The position numbers and the translations under genes were made by a program. A model generated the notes under the pieces. That model did not search any database and had not been told where the DNA came from. It saw only the letters and a program-made list of their open reading frames with translations. A stretch of DNA of 64,000 nucleotides from NCBI RefSeq assembly GCF_014764445.1, contig NZ_CP061721.1, positions 2,728,001-2,792,000 on the forward strand, in the 5' to 3' direction. Shown here piece by piece: positions 1-11,473 of the stretch. This DNA comes from Pseudarthrobacter sp. BIM B-2242. GTDB lineage: Bacteria; Actinomycetota; Actinomycetes; Actinomycetales; Micrococcaceae. The number at the start of each line of letters is the position of its first letter. Within the stretch, counting starts at the first letter, position 1.

Positions 1-144
1 GCCGCCTGTTAGGCGGCCAGGCCAAAGGTGCCCGAGCACAACCAGCACGACCGCCAGGGCGCGAAGCGCCTGTATGTCCGCTCTAAAGCCATTCCGATTC
101 TTATGCGGCGCCGATGTTCGGACCTCGGTCGGACGGATTTTCAC
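1..144 (-). CDS. Acyltransferase-3 family membrane protein, N-terminal part only
   Basis: The first 48 codons of a gene that leaves the window on the left. They begin with GTG at 144-142, seven bases after a GAGGA ribosome site (152-156). Residues 20-48 include FRADIQALRALAVV, a hydrophobic helix, and HLWPGRLTGG, which is the typical start of OafA/YrhL-type membrane acyltransferases that O-acetylate surface sugars. The catalytic region lies outside the window, so the substrate is unknown. A 7-bp hairpin at 1-17 lies inside the coding sequence. Its position next to a pyruvyl transferase and a galactofuranose export operon suggests modification of the same polysaccharide; that is inference. The call rests on this short motif alone. 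Confidence 0.75.
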   Translation of the reverse strand, partial: MKIRPTEVRTSAPHKNRNGFRADIQALRALAVVLVVLGHLWPGRLTGG

Positions 145-477
145 CGAACCATCCTCGTGAAGAACTGCTCGACTGATTGACACGCTTACTCTTGCTCCTC
201 GGGGTTCTGCACTCACTGGTTCGGGCCCGCGACAGACTATGCCACCAGTCACCGCGCTCCAAGCCAAATCCTGTTTAATGGCTGGAAGTACCATCATGTA
301 CGGGCCATATATCCCAAAGGCCCGACGGCCAATGATACCGGGAACCTAGGTACTAGGCATTTCCAGCTCCAAACGCTCGGCCCTCAGTTGGCGCCAATGA
401 TTCTGCTGTGGCGTCTTCAACCCCCGACGCCGGGTCCGGAATCAGGTAGTGAAACTAGAAGGTGTTAACCTTGGCCG
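145..477. other. Divergent intergenic region
   Basis: About 330 bases between the leftward acyltransferase and the rightward pyruvyl transferase. No convincing reading frame is seen. It contains a small inverted repeat, CCTAG-GTA-CTAGG, at 345-357. It presumably holds both promoters, but no clear -35/-10 pair could be picked out. Confidence 0.5.
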
Positions 478-1611
478 ATGACTGAAAACCTCTACCTCGT
501 TGCTTCCGGAGGGAATCCTAACTACGGCGATGAACTGATCGTGGCCTCTTGGCTGCGATTTCTGGCCCGCGTCCGACCCGATGCCACTGTTTGGCTGGAC
601 TGCCCTCAGCCGGGTACCGCAAGCGCCCTGTTCGCTGGAATCCATCCCGGGTTCCACGCCACCAACACCCTCTGGCGTTCTTGCGCAGAAGCCCCCGACC
701 AGTCTGCCCAGGCCGTATGGGAGCATGTGGACAATGCAGTAACCCGCGGCGGTACGCCAATGTATGACGTCGGGCTCATGGCGTTGGGGCAGGCGGATTC
801 GATCCATCTTCTGGGCGGGGGCTACGTGAACGGGGTTTGGCCGGACCACGTGGGGCTGGTCGCGGGAATGGCCGCGGCGCAAAGGCTGAACGGATGCAGG
901 CTCGCAGGTTCTGGGCTCGGCCTCATGCCGCTACCTGAGAACGCGGAACAATTAGCAAAGACTTTTGGGGACTTCTCGGACGTCACCGTCCGCGACGACG
1001 CCAGTGCAGAATTCCTTGGCTTAGAAACGGGACTGGACGATGTCTTCCTGGGCATTCTCCATGAGCTACGACGGAGCGCTGAGTCCCCCCTCGTTCAGTC
1101 CCGTGCCAAAGACGTGATGCTTTGCATCCAGAGCGATATGACCGACGCAGATACCTTCTCACGGCTCAGGGACAAACTGCGGGTAGTTGTCGAAAACTCT
1201 ATGGCCGCAGGCCTCTCTGTCGGTTACGCGGAGGCAATCCCGGGCTCCGATCGGAGGATGTTTGACGCCCTTGGCGGGATCATCCCGGAAGAGAACTTCG
1301 TCCCGTTTACGCAGGTCTGGAACGATGGCTTGCCTGTCCGCCGGGGACAACAGTGGTACACCACCAGGTTTCATCCGCACATGGTTGCTGCGGCCGCGGG
1401 GGCGAAGGGCGTGGCCATCGGCATCCTCGACGACTACTACGACATCAAGCATCGCTCGCTACTGGATCTGGGTTCCGGCTGGACCTACGCGTCCGCAAGC
1501 AGCCACAACGAACTTCCTGAACCCACCGGCTCCCCGGAATTCGAAGCTACCGCGGCCCGGTTGGCGAGCAGGAAGAGAACGGAAGCCCTGGCATTGTATC
1601 CGGTCCGCTGA
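478..1611 (+). CDS. Polysaccharide pyruvyl transferase family protein
   Basis: A 377-residue protein of the polysaccharide pyruvyl transferase family (CsaB/WcaK type), which adds ketal-linked pyruvate from phosphoenolpyruvate to wall or exported polysaccharides. Evidence is the N-terminal GGNPNYGDE motif (residues 11-19), the HLLGGGYVNGVW loop near 110-121, a GSGLGLMPL strand and the VRDDAS segment typical of this GT-B-like fold, plus a C-terminal TTRFHPHMVAAAAG motif. The ATG at 478 is the only start in frame with an upstream AGAAGG (457-462), although the spacing of 15 bases is long. A palindromic terminator follows. The gene converges on a galactofuranose operon, so its acceptor may be that polymer. 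Other family members modify glycolipids or capsule, so the acceptor is unproven. Confidence 0.82.
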   Translation: MTENLYLVASGGNPNYGDELIVASWLRFLARVRPDATVWLDCPQPGTASALFAGIHPGFHATNTLWRSCAEAPDQSAQAVWEHVDNAVTRGGTPMYDVGLMALGQADSIHLLGGGYVNGVWPDHVGLVAGMAAAQRLNGCRLAGSGLGLMPLPENAEQLAKTFGDFSDVTVRDDASAEFLGLETGLDDVFLGILHELRRSAESPLVQSRAKDVMLCIQSDMTDADTFSRLRDKLRVVVENSMAAGLSVGYAEAIPGSDRRMFDALGGIIPEENFVPFTQVWNDGLPVRRGQQWYTTRFHPHMVAAAAGAKGVAIGILDDYYDIKHRSLLDLGSGWTYASASSHNELPEPTGSPEFEATAARLASRKRTEALALYPVR

Positions 1612-1623
1612 GAGGCTGGCATG

Positions 1624-1653
1624 AGAAGGGGGAGGCCATGGCCTCCCCCTTCT
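1624..1653. terminator. Bidirectional terminator, perfect palindrome
   Basis: A 30-bp perfect palindrome (14-bp arms around a central AT) lies between convergent genes ending at 1611 and 1673. In RNA either strand folds into the same GC-rich hairpin, and a short T-rich stretch follows on the plus strand. Confidence 0.8.
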
Positions 1654-1672
1654 GTCTACGGTGAAAAAATTC

Positions 1673-2575
1673 TTATCGAACAGTACGGGCCATCTTCGGT
1701 TTTGGATCGAACTTGATGCCTGCAAGGATGCGTTTTGCAACCCTGAGCTGCAGGCGGCGCCCTACCCCGCCCCTAATCATCCATGCAAAGGTTGTGATCA
1801 CGAACCTCATCCAAGCCAGCTTGTCATCGTGGTGCCACCGGTACGACGATTCGTTGCGCGCACCATAGAAAAACTTCCAGGCGTTCCCTGGATTCAGGTC
1901 GCCGAAGTTAACGCCGCGGTTCGTTGGCATGTCGTGAGTGACAAGGCTGTCCAGAATCTGAACACCAGGTCCATCAGCACTAATGCGAAGCGTGTATTCC
2001 ATATCGTCGAACCAGATGAAGTAATCCACCAACGGCAGTCCGAATTTTGCGATGGACCGGCGAGGAATCAGTACCGACACGAACGAGCAGTTGGTGATCA
2101 GGACAGCCTGCTGGCCTTTAGCGATTAGCCGTCCCCAGTCCCACGTGGCGCCAGCGTTGTTCATTTCGCAGATTGAGCCGTCGGTGTAGCGGACCAGGGA
2201 GCAGCTGTACGGCACGTTGCGCCCCAGTTCCTGCTCGGCTTCAGCATGGCCACTCAGAAGCCTTTCAAGAGCCGTTTCATCCGTGTAGCAATCGTCGTCC
2301 ATGATCCACACCCAGTCGGCGCCGCGCTCGTAAGCGCGTTCCATGCCCGCCGAAAAACCGCCTGCTCCGCCGGTGTTGGAATCCAAACGAACGATCTCCA
2401 CCCGGGGATCGTCGTCGTACACGGACAACAGCTGTGGGGTTGAATCCGTGCTCGCGTTGTCGATCACGATAAGGCGGTCCACGGGCCGCGTCTGGGCCAG
2501 AATAGAGTCGAGCACCCTTCCGAGCTTGTCAACCCGGTTATATGTGACTACTACGGCTGCGACCTGCTCGGTCAT
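1673..2575 (-). CDS. GT2 family glycosyltransferase, GlfT1/rhamnosyl-transferase-like
   Basis: A 300-residue cytoplasmic glycosyltransferase of family 2. The N-terminus has the nucleotide-sugar fold (VVVTYN, then VIDNAST), with the metal-binding triad MDDD near residues 92-95 and FIWFDDMEYTLRIS further on. This pattern is common to GlfT1-type galactofuranosyl and rhamnosyl transferases. The ATG at 2575 is chosen because it overlaps the preceding stop as ATGA and follows GAAGGA at eight bases; an upstream in-frame ATG at 2584 overlaps that ribosome site. It is the last gene of the glf-wzm-wzt-GT4-GT2 operon. In mycobacteria wzt, glfT1 and wzm are clustered for galactan synthesis, which supports a galactofuranose role. 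The exact sugar and linkage cannot be read from sequence. Confidence 0.85.
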   Translation of the reverse strand: MTEQVAAVVVTYNRVDKLGRVLDSILAQTRPVDRLIVIDNASTDSTPQLLSVYDDDPRVEIVRLDSNTGGAGGFSAGMERAYERGADWVWIMDDDCYTDETALERLLSGHAEAEQELGRNVPYSCSLVRYTDGSICEMNNAGATWDWGRLIAKGQQAVLITNCSFVSVLIPRRSIAKFGLPLVDYFIWFDDMEYTLRISADGPGVQILDSLVTHDMPTNRGVNFGDLNPGNAWKFFYGARNESSYRWHHDDKLAWMRFVITTFAWMIRGGVGRRLQLRVAKRILAGIKFDPKPKMARTVR

Positions 2576-4197
2576 GCTTTCCATCCTTCGTAAAGTTCTG
2601 TGGTCCAGGTCCGTGCGTCGGGAAGTTCCTTCAGCGCAGCAATCTTCTGCCTTTGTTCTTCTACGATCTGCTCGCGTAGCTCGTCTGACGCCATGATCGC
2701 CTTCGTGCGCTCCACGGCTTCCTTGATAAACGCCAGCGGTTGCCTCGGCACCAGCGCCCGGGCGGAAACCAAAGAAGCTTGGGAACCGACATCGGTAGAG
2801 AGGACGGCGACGTCGTGGGCTGTCGCCTCGAACGTCGTCAGGGTGAGTCCCTCATTATCTGAGGAAATAACGAGAAGGTCCGATTCAGCAAGCGTTTCGT
2901 CTACGGAATGCGGTGGCTGGCGCAGTTCAAGGTGATCCGTCAGCCCATATTTCGCGACAAGTTGCGCGGTCTCCTTTTCCAAAGTGCCGGAGCCGTGGAG
3001 GATGAACCGGATGTCCTGGTCCGTGGAGCGCTTCAGCTGCGCTGCGTAGCGCAGAAACAGATACGGGCGCTTCTGCTGGCTGAGACGCCCGACGAAGGAC
3101 ACCGTGAAGGGGCGTCCCGGTTCCTTCTCAACTTTCGCGGCGGCAGAGATTTCGTTCAGCCCGTAGAGCGGAGCGAGTGAAACCTTTGCCTTCGGAACAT
3201 CGCGCTGCAGGACCATATAATCCCTCAGCTGCGGCGAGATGACGTGGTGCATGTCTATTGCATTCGACAGCTTGACCGCTACTTCAACAAATCCGCCGGT
3301 CCGCCACTCGATGATATGTAACGAGTCGACCGTCCTGATCCGAGGATCCATGGCCTTGAACCATGGAAGGCGGTGATACAACCAGCCATTGTGGTGGACA
3401 TGAATGCCTTGAACGGAGAAGTGCGTCAGCAGTGCCAGCAACAGAGCGGACTCTTCTTCGGCGGAAATAGGCAGATTTACCGGCAGGACAAGCGCCCCAT
3501 CCAGTTCAGGCCGAACGATCCACGGGTGGGCTGACTCGCGGTCAGTTAGAACGATGGGCAGAAAGCCGGCTTCGCGGGCCAACGCGATGGTTTCGATGGC
3601 CCATCGCTCTGCACCACCCATCTCAAGCCAGTGCAGCCCAAAGATGATCGCCGGCACCCCTTGCTGAGACGGGCCGAGAGACGGCGTCGTCGATTCCAGA
3701 GGAGCCATACGGTGCGGACGGCGGAAAGGGGTAACGCGCTTTTCGTAGTAGTCAGTAAGTCCTTGGCGCAGCGCGTCGAATGCGATCGGTGCACCAAATC
3801 GGGCAACCCGCAATACTTTGGCTTTCCGGCCAGGGCGGTCGTAAAAGTTTGTTCCGCCCTCTGAGCTTTCTCCACCCAAGTCCAGGACCAAGGGAATGAT
3901 CTGCGAATCGGCTGACACCGGTGCTGGGAGTGTGCTTTTGACGCCCACTGCGCAAACGACGGTACGGTTAGGCTCCCACTCGTGCTGGTGGCACGCGTAT
4001 CCGGTCAGGCGAGGAAACTCGCCGTCCGGTGCGCGGAGGACAATGACCTTGAACTCACGGCCAGGCTGTATCAGCGAGTGATAGTTCAACCCGCCAACGA
4101 GGAGTCCGAGCTCCCTGTCCGAGAGCCGGCCTTCGCCACCGGCGAGGCCGGAGCCGCCGTCGTCGATTGTTTCAAAGAGCTTATGGGCATTGTTCAT
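2572..4197 (-). CDS. GT4 family glycosyltransferase
   Basis: A 541-residue GT-B glycosyltransferase. The roughly 170-residue N-terminal part is not recognised; after it come a FGLHWLEMGGAERW donor-domain start, a VSFVGRLSQQKRPYLFL segment opening the nucleotide-binding half, and the SSDNEGLTLTTFEA motif that carries the E-x7-E-type nucleotide-sugar site. No membrane segment is seen. The reading frame is open to 4323, but the ATG at 4197 follows a GGGGGA ribosome site and leaves a 40-base gap from wzt, whereas longer starts would overlap wzt. The stop overlaps the next gene as ATGA. It likely adds sugars to the polymer exported by Wzm-Wzt. Donor and acceptor are unknown. Confidence 0.85.
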   Translation of the reverse strand: MNNAHKLFETIDDGGSGLAGGEGRLSDRELGLLVGGLNYHSLIQPGREFKVIVLRAPDGEFPRLTGYACHQHEWEPNRTVVCAVGVKSTLPAPVSADSQIIPLVLDLGGESSEGGTNFYDRPGRKAKVLRVARFGAPIAFDALRQGLTDYYEKRVTPFRRPHRMAPLESTTPSLGPSQQGVPAIIFGLHWLEMGGAERWAIETIALAREAGFLPIVLTDRESAHPWIVRPELDGALVLPVNLPISAEEESALLLALLTHFSVQGIHVHHNGWLYHRLPWFKAMDPRIRTVDSLHIIEWRTGGFVEVAVKLSNAIDMHHVISPQLRDYMVLQRDVPKAKVSLAPLYGLNEISAAAKVEKEPGRPFTVSFVGRLSQQKRPYLFLRYAAQLKRSTDQDIRFILHGSGTLEKETAQLVAKYGLTDHLELRQPPHSVDETLAESDLLVISSDNEGLTLTTFEATAHDVAVLSTDVGSQASLVSARALVPRQPLAFIKEAVERTKAIMASDELREQIVEEQRQKIAALKELPDARTWTTELYEGWKA

Positions 4198-4237
4198 CAG
4201 GATCCCCCGTCGCAAATCACGTTCATGTGCTTCTCCA

Positions 4238-4965
4238 TTAGCCTTCTCGCAAGAGGCGGACCGCATCTTCGATGGGGCCATCGGCAATCTTGATGCCCTT
4301 TTGGAGCACCACGCCACGGTCACAGACCTTGCTAACCATGTCCAGATCGTGGCTGACGACTACCAACGTGGTTCCCGTCTCCCGGAGCTCCTGGATCCGT
4401 GCCAGGCACTTCTTCTGGAAAGGCTCATCACCAACCGAGAGGATCTCATCGATCAGGAAGACGTCAGGCTTGGTGTGAACCGCGACAGAGAAGGCCAGGC
4501 GCAGAAACATTCCGGAAGAGTAGAACTTCACTTCGGTGTCGATGAACTTTCCGATTTCGGAGAACTCAACGATCTCATCGAACCTGTCGGCCGTTTCCTG
4601 CTCTGTCATCCCCAGGATCACACCATTGAGGTAGACGTTTTCCCTGCCTGTCAGATCCGGGTGGAAACCCGCTCCGACCTCGATGAGGCCCGCAACTTTT
4701 CCGCGGGTACGGATACTGCCCGTGTCAGAACTCATCACGCCGGAAATGAGCTTCAGCAGCGTTGATTTGCCCGAGCCGTTGAACCCCAGCAAAGCAACGG
4801 ATTCCCCGGAGTCCACCTTGACGTCGACTCCGTCGAGCGCCATAAAGGTTGACGACAGATCACCCCGGCGGCCCTTAAACAGCCATACAACCGTTTCCTT
4901 CAGGGACCGCGTGTGGCGGAGGTTGAACCGTTTTGAAACATTCTCAACGACAATAGCTTCCGGCA

Positions 4966-4966
<1 letters not shown>
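4238..4966 (-). CDS. wzt: ABC-type polysaccharide exporter, ATPase subunit
   Basis: A 242-residue ABC ATPase of the polysaccharide/teichoic-acid export class. The Walker A GFNGSGKST is at residues 61-69, the family-specific signature YSSGMFLR at 149-156 (in place of the usual LSGGQ), and Walker B VFLIDEIL at 169-176. It is the short form without the C-terminal sugar-binding domain of some O-antigen Wzt proteins, and in this resembles mycobacterial Rv3781. The start ATG overlaps the wzm stop by one base (TAATG). It pairs with the permease encoded just upstream to move a lipid-linked glycan across the membrane. Clustering with glf points to a galactofuranose-containing polymer. Confidence 0.93.
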
Positions 4967-7181
<2,215 letters not shown>

Positions 7182-7204
7182 CTAAACGTAAGGACTTTCG
7201 CATC

Positions 7205-10200
7205 ATGCTGCTGCACTGCACGCTCGTTCGGAGCCTGTGCGCGGCCCTTCAGGAACCGCTCGTGGAGCTGACCATCGATGGTCCTGCGGGGGCCTCCGGC
7301 GCCGACCTGCAGGAGTCGCTGGCCGCCAGGTTCGGGACCGGTAAGGTGTCGATTGATGGGCACGAGGTGAGATCACTCACGCTTGGGGAACCTCCGCTGG
7401 TCAACGGTGCCGTTCTCGTCGATACTCCGGTGGTGGCCCGCAGATCCAGGCAGCGAACCCCTGAACTGCCGGCCTCGCTGGGCCTCGCAGTCCATAGCGG
7501 TGCCGGCGCGGGCCTGGTTGTTCCGCTTCGGCGGGGAAGTTACACCATTGGCCGCAGCAATGCCGACATCGTCATCCGCGACGCCGACCTGTCGCGGGCC
7601 CACGCACTCCTGGTGGTCGCGGAGACGGCCATCACGATAGAGGACCTGGACAGTGCCAACGGCACAGAAGTGGACGGCGTGCGCCAGAGGAACGCTGTCA
7701 TCACAACGAGTTCCACCATCCGATGCGGCAACTCAACGATGTCGCTCGTGTTTCTGGAACCCGGAAACCACCTGGACGACGCAGGCACGGATGTCCACGA
7801 GCCCCTGGTCGTTCACCGGCGCGATGACCCCACAAACCGAGCGGCACTCCTGTTGACGGCTGTCCTGCCGGTGATAATCGGCGTTGGTCTTGCGGTGGTG
7901 ACTGGAGTATGGATGTTCCTTGCTTTTACCGCTGTCTCGGCTGTCTCCGTTCTGGTGCAACTGGTCGGCGGACGCCGGCAACGCCGTGACCTCGCTGCGG
8001 CTGTCGGTTCCGCCGTCATGGAAGACCAGAAACGACGACGGCGGGCAGCTCCGCCGCTGTCCGCCCTAACCATTGGCGGTGCCACGGGAATGGACCTTTC
8101 TTCCCGGGCTACAGATAAAGGTATCTGGTTGCGCTTGGGCCAGGGCATTCAGACGGCCAATCTCAAATTCGACCCGCCCTATCCGGGCCGGGCCATCCCA
8201 TCAGGCGGGTTGCTGCCTGTCACGCTTGACCCCGGACAGCTCCTCACCACCATTCGGGGCCCGCGCAATGCTGTTGAGGGTCTGGTGCGTTCACTCATAA
8301 TGCAAATTGCAGCCTACCCACAGGGCCGGGGAACGAGCCTCGTGATCCACGGACCTGTGGACCAGCTGCCCCTCGCTGCCCGTTTCCTGAACGGAGTGAC
8401 TCTTTCCAGCCGTCCCTACAACACCCATGACCAAATCAAGCGCGGCCACAAGTCCTCCTACGGGCACGGGGTGCTGATTCTCCTTAACGGGCAAGAGGAC
8501 ACAGAGGCACTCATGGAGGTTGCCCGTGAACATCGTTGGCAAGTGATCAATTTTCCGGGCGGCGGCGAAGACCAGACACCTGCGGATGTCGATCTCGGCG
8601 TGCGAAGCTCCTGTTTCCGTACAGCCGGGGAAACCCTCATGTTCGTGCCGGATCTGGCCCCCGTTGATGTCTTCACCAGCTTTTGCCGCCGCCGGGTCCG
8701 TGACAAACACACTCTTGGAGAAGCCCTGGATGGCATTCCACTTTCTTGTCGCCTGAATGACTTACTTCCAAGTTCCACCGCCGAGACAACCCGACGATGG
8801 ATGGCGAACAGGAGGCAACCCGGACTGCCCGTTCCGGTCGGGCTGGGTCCTGAGCACCCACAAATGCTGGATCTGCAAACGGATGGGCCGCATCTGCTGG
8901 TGGCCGGCACCACGGGTGCAGGCAAATCCGAACTCCTACGCGGACTTACCATTGCCCTGGCTTTGAGCTACGAGCCGGCGCGAATCAATTTCCTTTTTGT
9001 GGATTTCAAAGGCGGCTCTGGTCTTGGGCCACTGACAGGACTTCCACATTGTGCAGGCATGCTCACCGACCTCAGTAACCACGAACTGGGACGGTACCTG
9101 CAGTCGCTCCGCGCTGAAATCAGATTCAGGGAAGAAGTCCTCGCGGCGGTACAGGCCCCCGACCTTGCGTCCTACAGGACAACTCCCGAGGGCCAATCGC
9201 TACCGCTCCCCCATCTCGTGGTTGTCATCGATGAATTCCGCATGCTCGTCGAAGATGCTCCCGAAGCGCTCCATGAACTCATGAGGATCGCGGCGATTGG
9301 CCGTTCTTTGGGGATTCACCTCATCATGGCAACGCAACGGCCCCAAGGCGCATTAACTCCTGACATCCGTGCCAATGTGACTACAAGCATCGCTTTGCGC
9401 GTCCAGTCCGAGATGGAGTCGATGGACGTTATCAACTCCAAAGCCGCCGCCGGGATAAGAGTGGACACGCCGGGTCGGGCCTACCTGGCGCGTGGAACCG
9501 AAGCGCCGGTCGAATTTCAGGCCAGTTCCCTCACCGCCGGGGCTATTGCGTCAGAACCCCCGGAGCTCTCCATCCACCTGGCCGCGGACTACATAGATGC
9601 CCTCCCCGAGACAGGTGAAAACGAGTCGGTAGGCCTTGCACCGACGCCGACCCTGGCAGCCACGCCGCTGATCGCATCCATGGCCGGGCTGTGGGAATCC
9701 ATGAACGGCGCCCCTGTCCGGAAACCGGTCGCGGACCCACTCCCCTGCATTCTGACCCACCCTTCTGCAATGCCAGACAAATGTTCCGGTCTCCCGGACG
9801 GGTGGAAGATCAGACTCGGTCTGATGGACCTGCCTTGGGAACAGAGGACTGCTCCGCTCGTCTGGGAGCCCGCGGCGCACGGACACCTGGGCTTTGTCGG
9901 CGGACCGCAATCGGGCGTAGCTGACGCGATCGGGCTGGCAGTGGGCGGCCTGGCGACCCACCGGCGGGAATCTCACTTGTACATCCTTGATCCCGACAGC
10001 TCGTTCACGGTGCTGGAATCACACGGCCGGGTGGGTTCCAGGGCCGGGTTGCACGAGCTTCGCCGCGCTGTCCGTATCCTGGAGCGACTCGCACAGGAGC
10101 TGTCGCACCGTCTGGCCGGTCCGGCCACCATTACCACACCGCTCGTACTGGTAATCGCCGGTTGGGGTTCCTGGACATCTGCTTTTAGGTCCGGGCCACT

Positions 10201-11473
10201 TGCCTGGGCGGAGGATTTGGTTCACGATCTGGTCCGTGACGGGGGCAGGGCCGGTATCACGGTGGTCATTTCCGGCCAGCGGGAACTTGTCACTGCAAGG
10301 TTCTTCGCCGCTATTCCCAGCCGCGTGTACTTCCCCACTGGTTCAAGCGAAGAGAGCCGGATCGGCTGGCCGAAAGTGCCTGCCACTGCACCTGTGGTTG
10401 GTCGGGGCGTGGCAAGTGGCGCACTCTCGGCTGGGACAACGACGGTCTGCCAGTTCTATACGGGCACCGGTACACAGTCTGTTGGGATGACGTCCGGTCA
10501 GGGGGAATCGTCGAGCCCTGTCATCCGGCCCTTCCGTGTTGACCCACTGCCCGCTGTAGCTCCCGCAGAACAGATTTTGGATACGACTCCTTCACCAGGC
10601 GGGAGCATCGCGACCCGACTGCCAGAAGGCATTACAGGAGCGATGAAACATACAACGCGCCGCCTTTGGATAGGAGTCGGCGGTGACGAACTCAAACCAG
10701 TCTCGATCCGCATACCTGCGGGCGGCGTCCTGGCTGTGCTGGGCGGGCCGTCATCGGGAAAGTCCTCTTTCCTCCGGCTGTTGCCGCGCCTCAACCCTGA
10801 TGCAGGACCATGGCTCCAACCGGAACCGGACATTGATTCCGCGGCGTACTGGTCGGAAGTTCTTGGCCAGGCAACTGCCGGTAGCCTGCATGGAGGGTCC
10901 GTGGCCTTGGTGGACAATGCCGATCTGTTGCCCCACGACGTGAACCGCAATCTTGCCGATCTCAACGCCCTAGGAACCACTGTGGTCATGACTGCCTGCT
11001 ACAGCCAGGCACTCGCCCAAAGAGTCCCGCTGGCCCTCCAAGCACGCAATCTGGGCACCGGCCTGCTAATCGGCCCGCGTACTTTCCTGGATGGCGAGCT
11101 ATTTGGGGTGCGGTTCGAGGTGGAACCCAATCCACCCCCGGGGCGGGGCATACTTGTCCAGGATGGCCGCCCCTTGGCAGTCCAGCTGGGGTGGGCACCA
11201 CCCGACGATCCGCTGCGTAGGCTACAGGGCTGGCGGCAACCCACCGGTCCTGGATGCGTAGCTGATAACACGCTTGTCGAAGAGAAGAACGATGGCGGTC
11301 AAGGCCGGCAGGAGAAGGGCAAGTCCGGGCACTACAACGCCGCCGGAAAGGGTGGGGAATCCGATGGTCAGGACGAACAATTGCGCGACCAGGGCGGCGG
11401 CCCGTGTCCACCTGCGCCCACGAAAAAGGAAGTGCGCCACCGAATAGAGCCAGACAGAGAAAGCCAGCAGTAG
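7205..11473 (+). CDS. FHA-domain FtsK/SpoIIIE (EssC/EccC-like) ATPase
   Basis: About 1422 residues from ATG 7205 (TAAGGAC at 7189-7195; earlier in-frame codons overlap the glf leader). In order: a small N-terminal domain, an FHA domain at about 95-185 with the phosphothreonine-binding TIGRS and SRAH motifs, two membrane helices near 212-255, then three P-loop modules. Module 1 is intact (GTTGAGKS near 567; VVVIDEF near 674). Module 2 has a degraded loop (GGPQSGVADA near 898, no Lys). Module 3 again has GGPSSGKSS near 1180 with VALVDNAD. This is the plan of EssC/EccC motors of type VII secretion, yet no WXG100, EccB/D/E or EsaA-type gene lies nearby. The last ~84 residues are hydrophilic and antisense to the convergent gene, so the ancestral end was probably near 11220-11240. 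A TAGCTT-N6-AAGCTA repeat (7167-7184) lies in the leader. Confidence 0.85.
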   Translation: MLLHCTLVRSLCAALQEPLVELTIDGPAGASGADLQESLAARFGTGKVSIDGHEVRSLTLGEPPLVNGAVLVDTPVVARRSRQRTPELPASLGLAVHSGAGAGLVVPLRRGSYTIGRSNADIVIRDADLSRAHALLVVAETAITIEDLDSANGTEVDGVRQRNAVITTSSTIRCGNSTMSLVFLEPGNHLDDAGTDVHEPLVVHRRDDPTNRAALLLTAVLPVIIGVGLAVVTGVWMFLAFTAVSAVSVLVQLVGGRRQRRDLAAAVGSAVMEDQKRRRRAAPPLSALTIGGATGMDLSSRATDKGIWLRLGQGIQTANLKFDPPYPGRAIPSGGLLPVTLDPGQLLTTIRGPRNAVEGLVRSLIMQIAAYPQGRGTSLVIHGPVDQLPLAARFLNGVTLSSRPYNTHDQIKRGHKSSYGHGVLILLNGQEDTEALMEVAREHRWQVINFPGGGEDQTPADVDLGVRSSCFRTAGETLMFVPDLAPVDVFTSFCRRRVRDKHTLGEALDGIPLSCRLNDLLPSSTAETTRRWMANRRQPGLPVPVGLGPEHPQMLDLQTDGPHLLVAGTTGAGKSELLRGLTIALALSYEPARINFLFVDFKGGSGLGPLTGLPHCAGMLTDLSNHELGRYLQSLRAEIRFREEVLAAVQAPDLASYRTTPEGQSLPLPHLVVVIDEFRMLVEDAPEALHELMRIAAIGRSLGIHLIMATQRPQGALTPDIRANVTTSIALRVQSEMESMDVINSKAAAGIRVDTPGRAYLARGTEAPVEFQASSLTAGAIASEPPELSIHLAADYIDALPETGENESVGLAPTPTLAATPLIASMAGLWESMNGAPVRKPVADPLPCILTHPSAMPDKCSGLPDGWKIRLGLMDLPWEQRTAPLVWEPAAHGHLGFVGGPQSGVADAIGLAVGGLATHRRESHLYILDPDSSFTVLESHGRVGSRAGLHELRRAVRILERLAQELSHRLAGPATITTPLVLVIAGWGSWTSAFRSGPLAWAEDLVHDLVRDGGRAGITVVISGQRELVTARFFAAIPSRVYFPTGSSEESRIGWPKVPATAPVVGRGVASGALSAGTTTVCQFYTGTGTQSVGMTSGQGESSSPVIRPFRVDPLPAVAPAEQILDTTPSPGGSIATRLPEGITGAMKHTTRRLWIGVGGDELKPVSIRIPAGGVLAVLGGPSSGKSSFLRLLPRLNPDAGPWLQPEPDIDSAAYWSEVLGQATAGSLHGGSVALVDNADLLPHDVNRNLADLNALGTTVVMTACYSQALAQRVPLALQARNLGTGLLIGPRTFLDGELFGVRFEVEPNPPPGRGILVQDGRPLAVQLGWAPPDDPLRRLQGWRQPTGPGCVADNTLVEEKNDGGQGRQEKGKSGHYNAAGKGGESDGQDEQLRDQGGGPCPPAPTKKEVRHRIEPDRESQQ

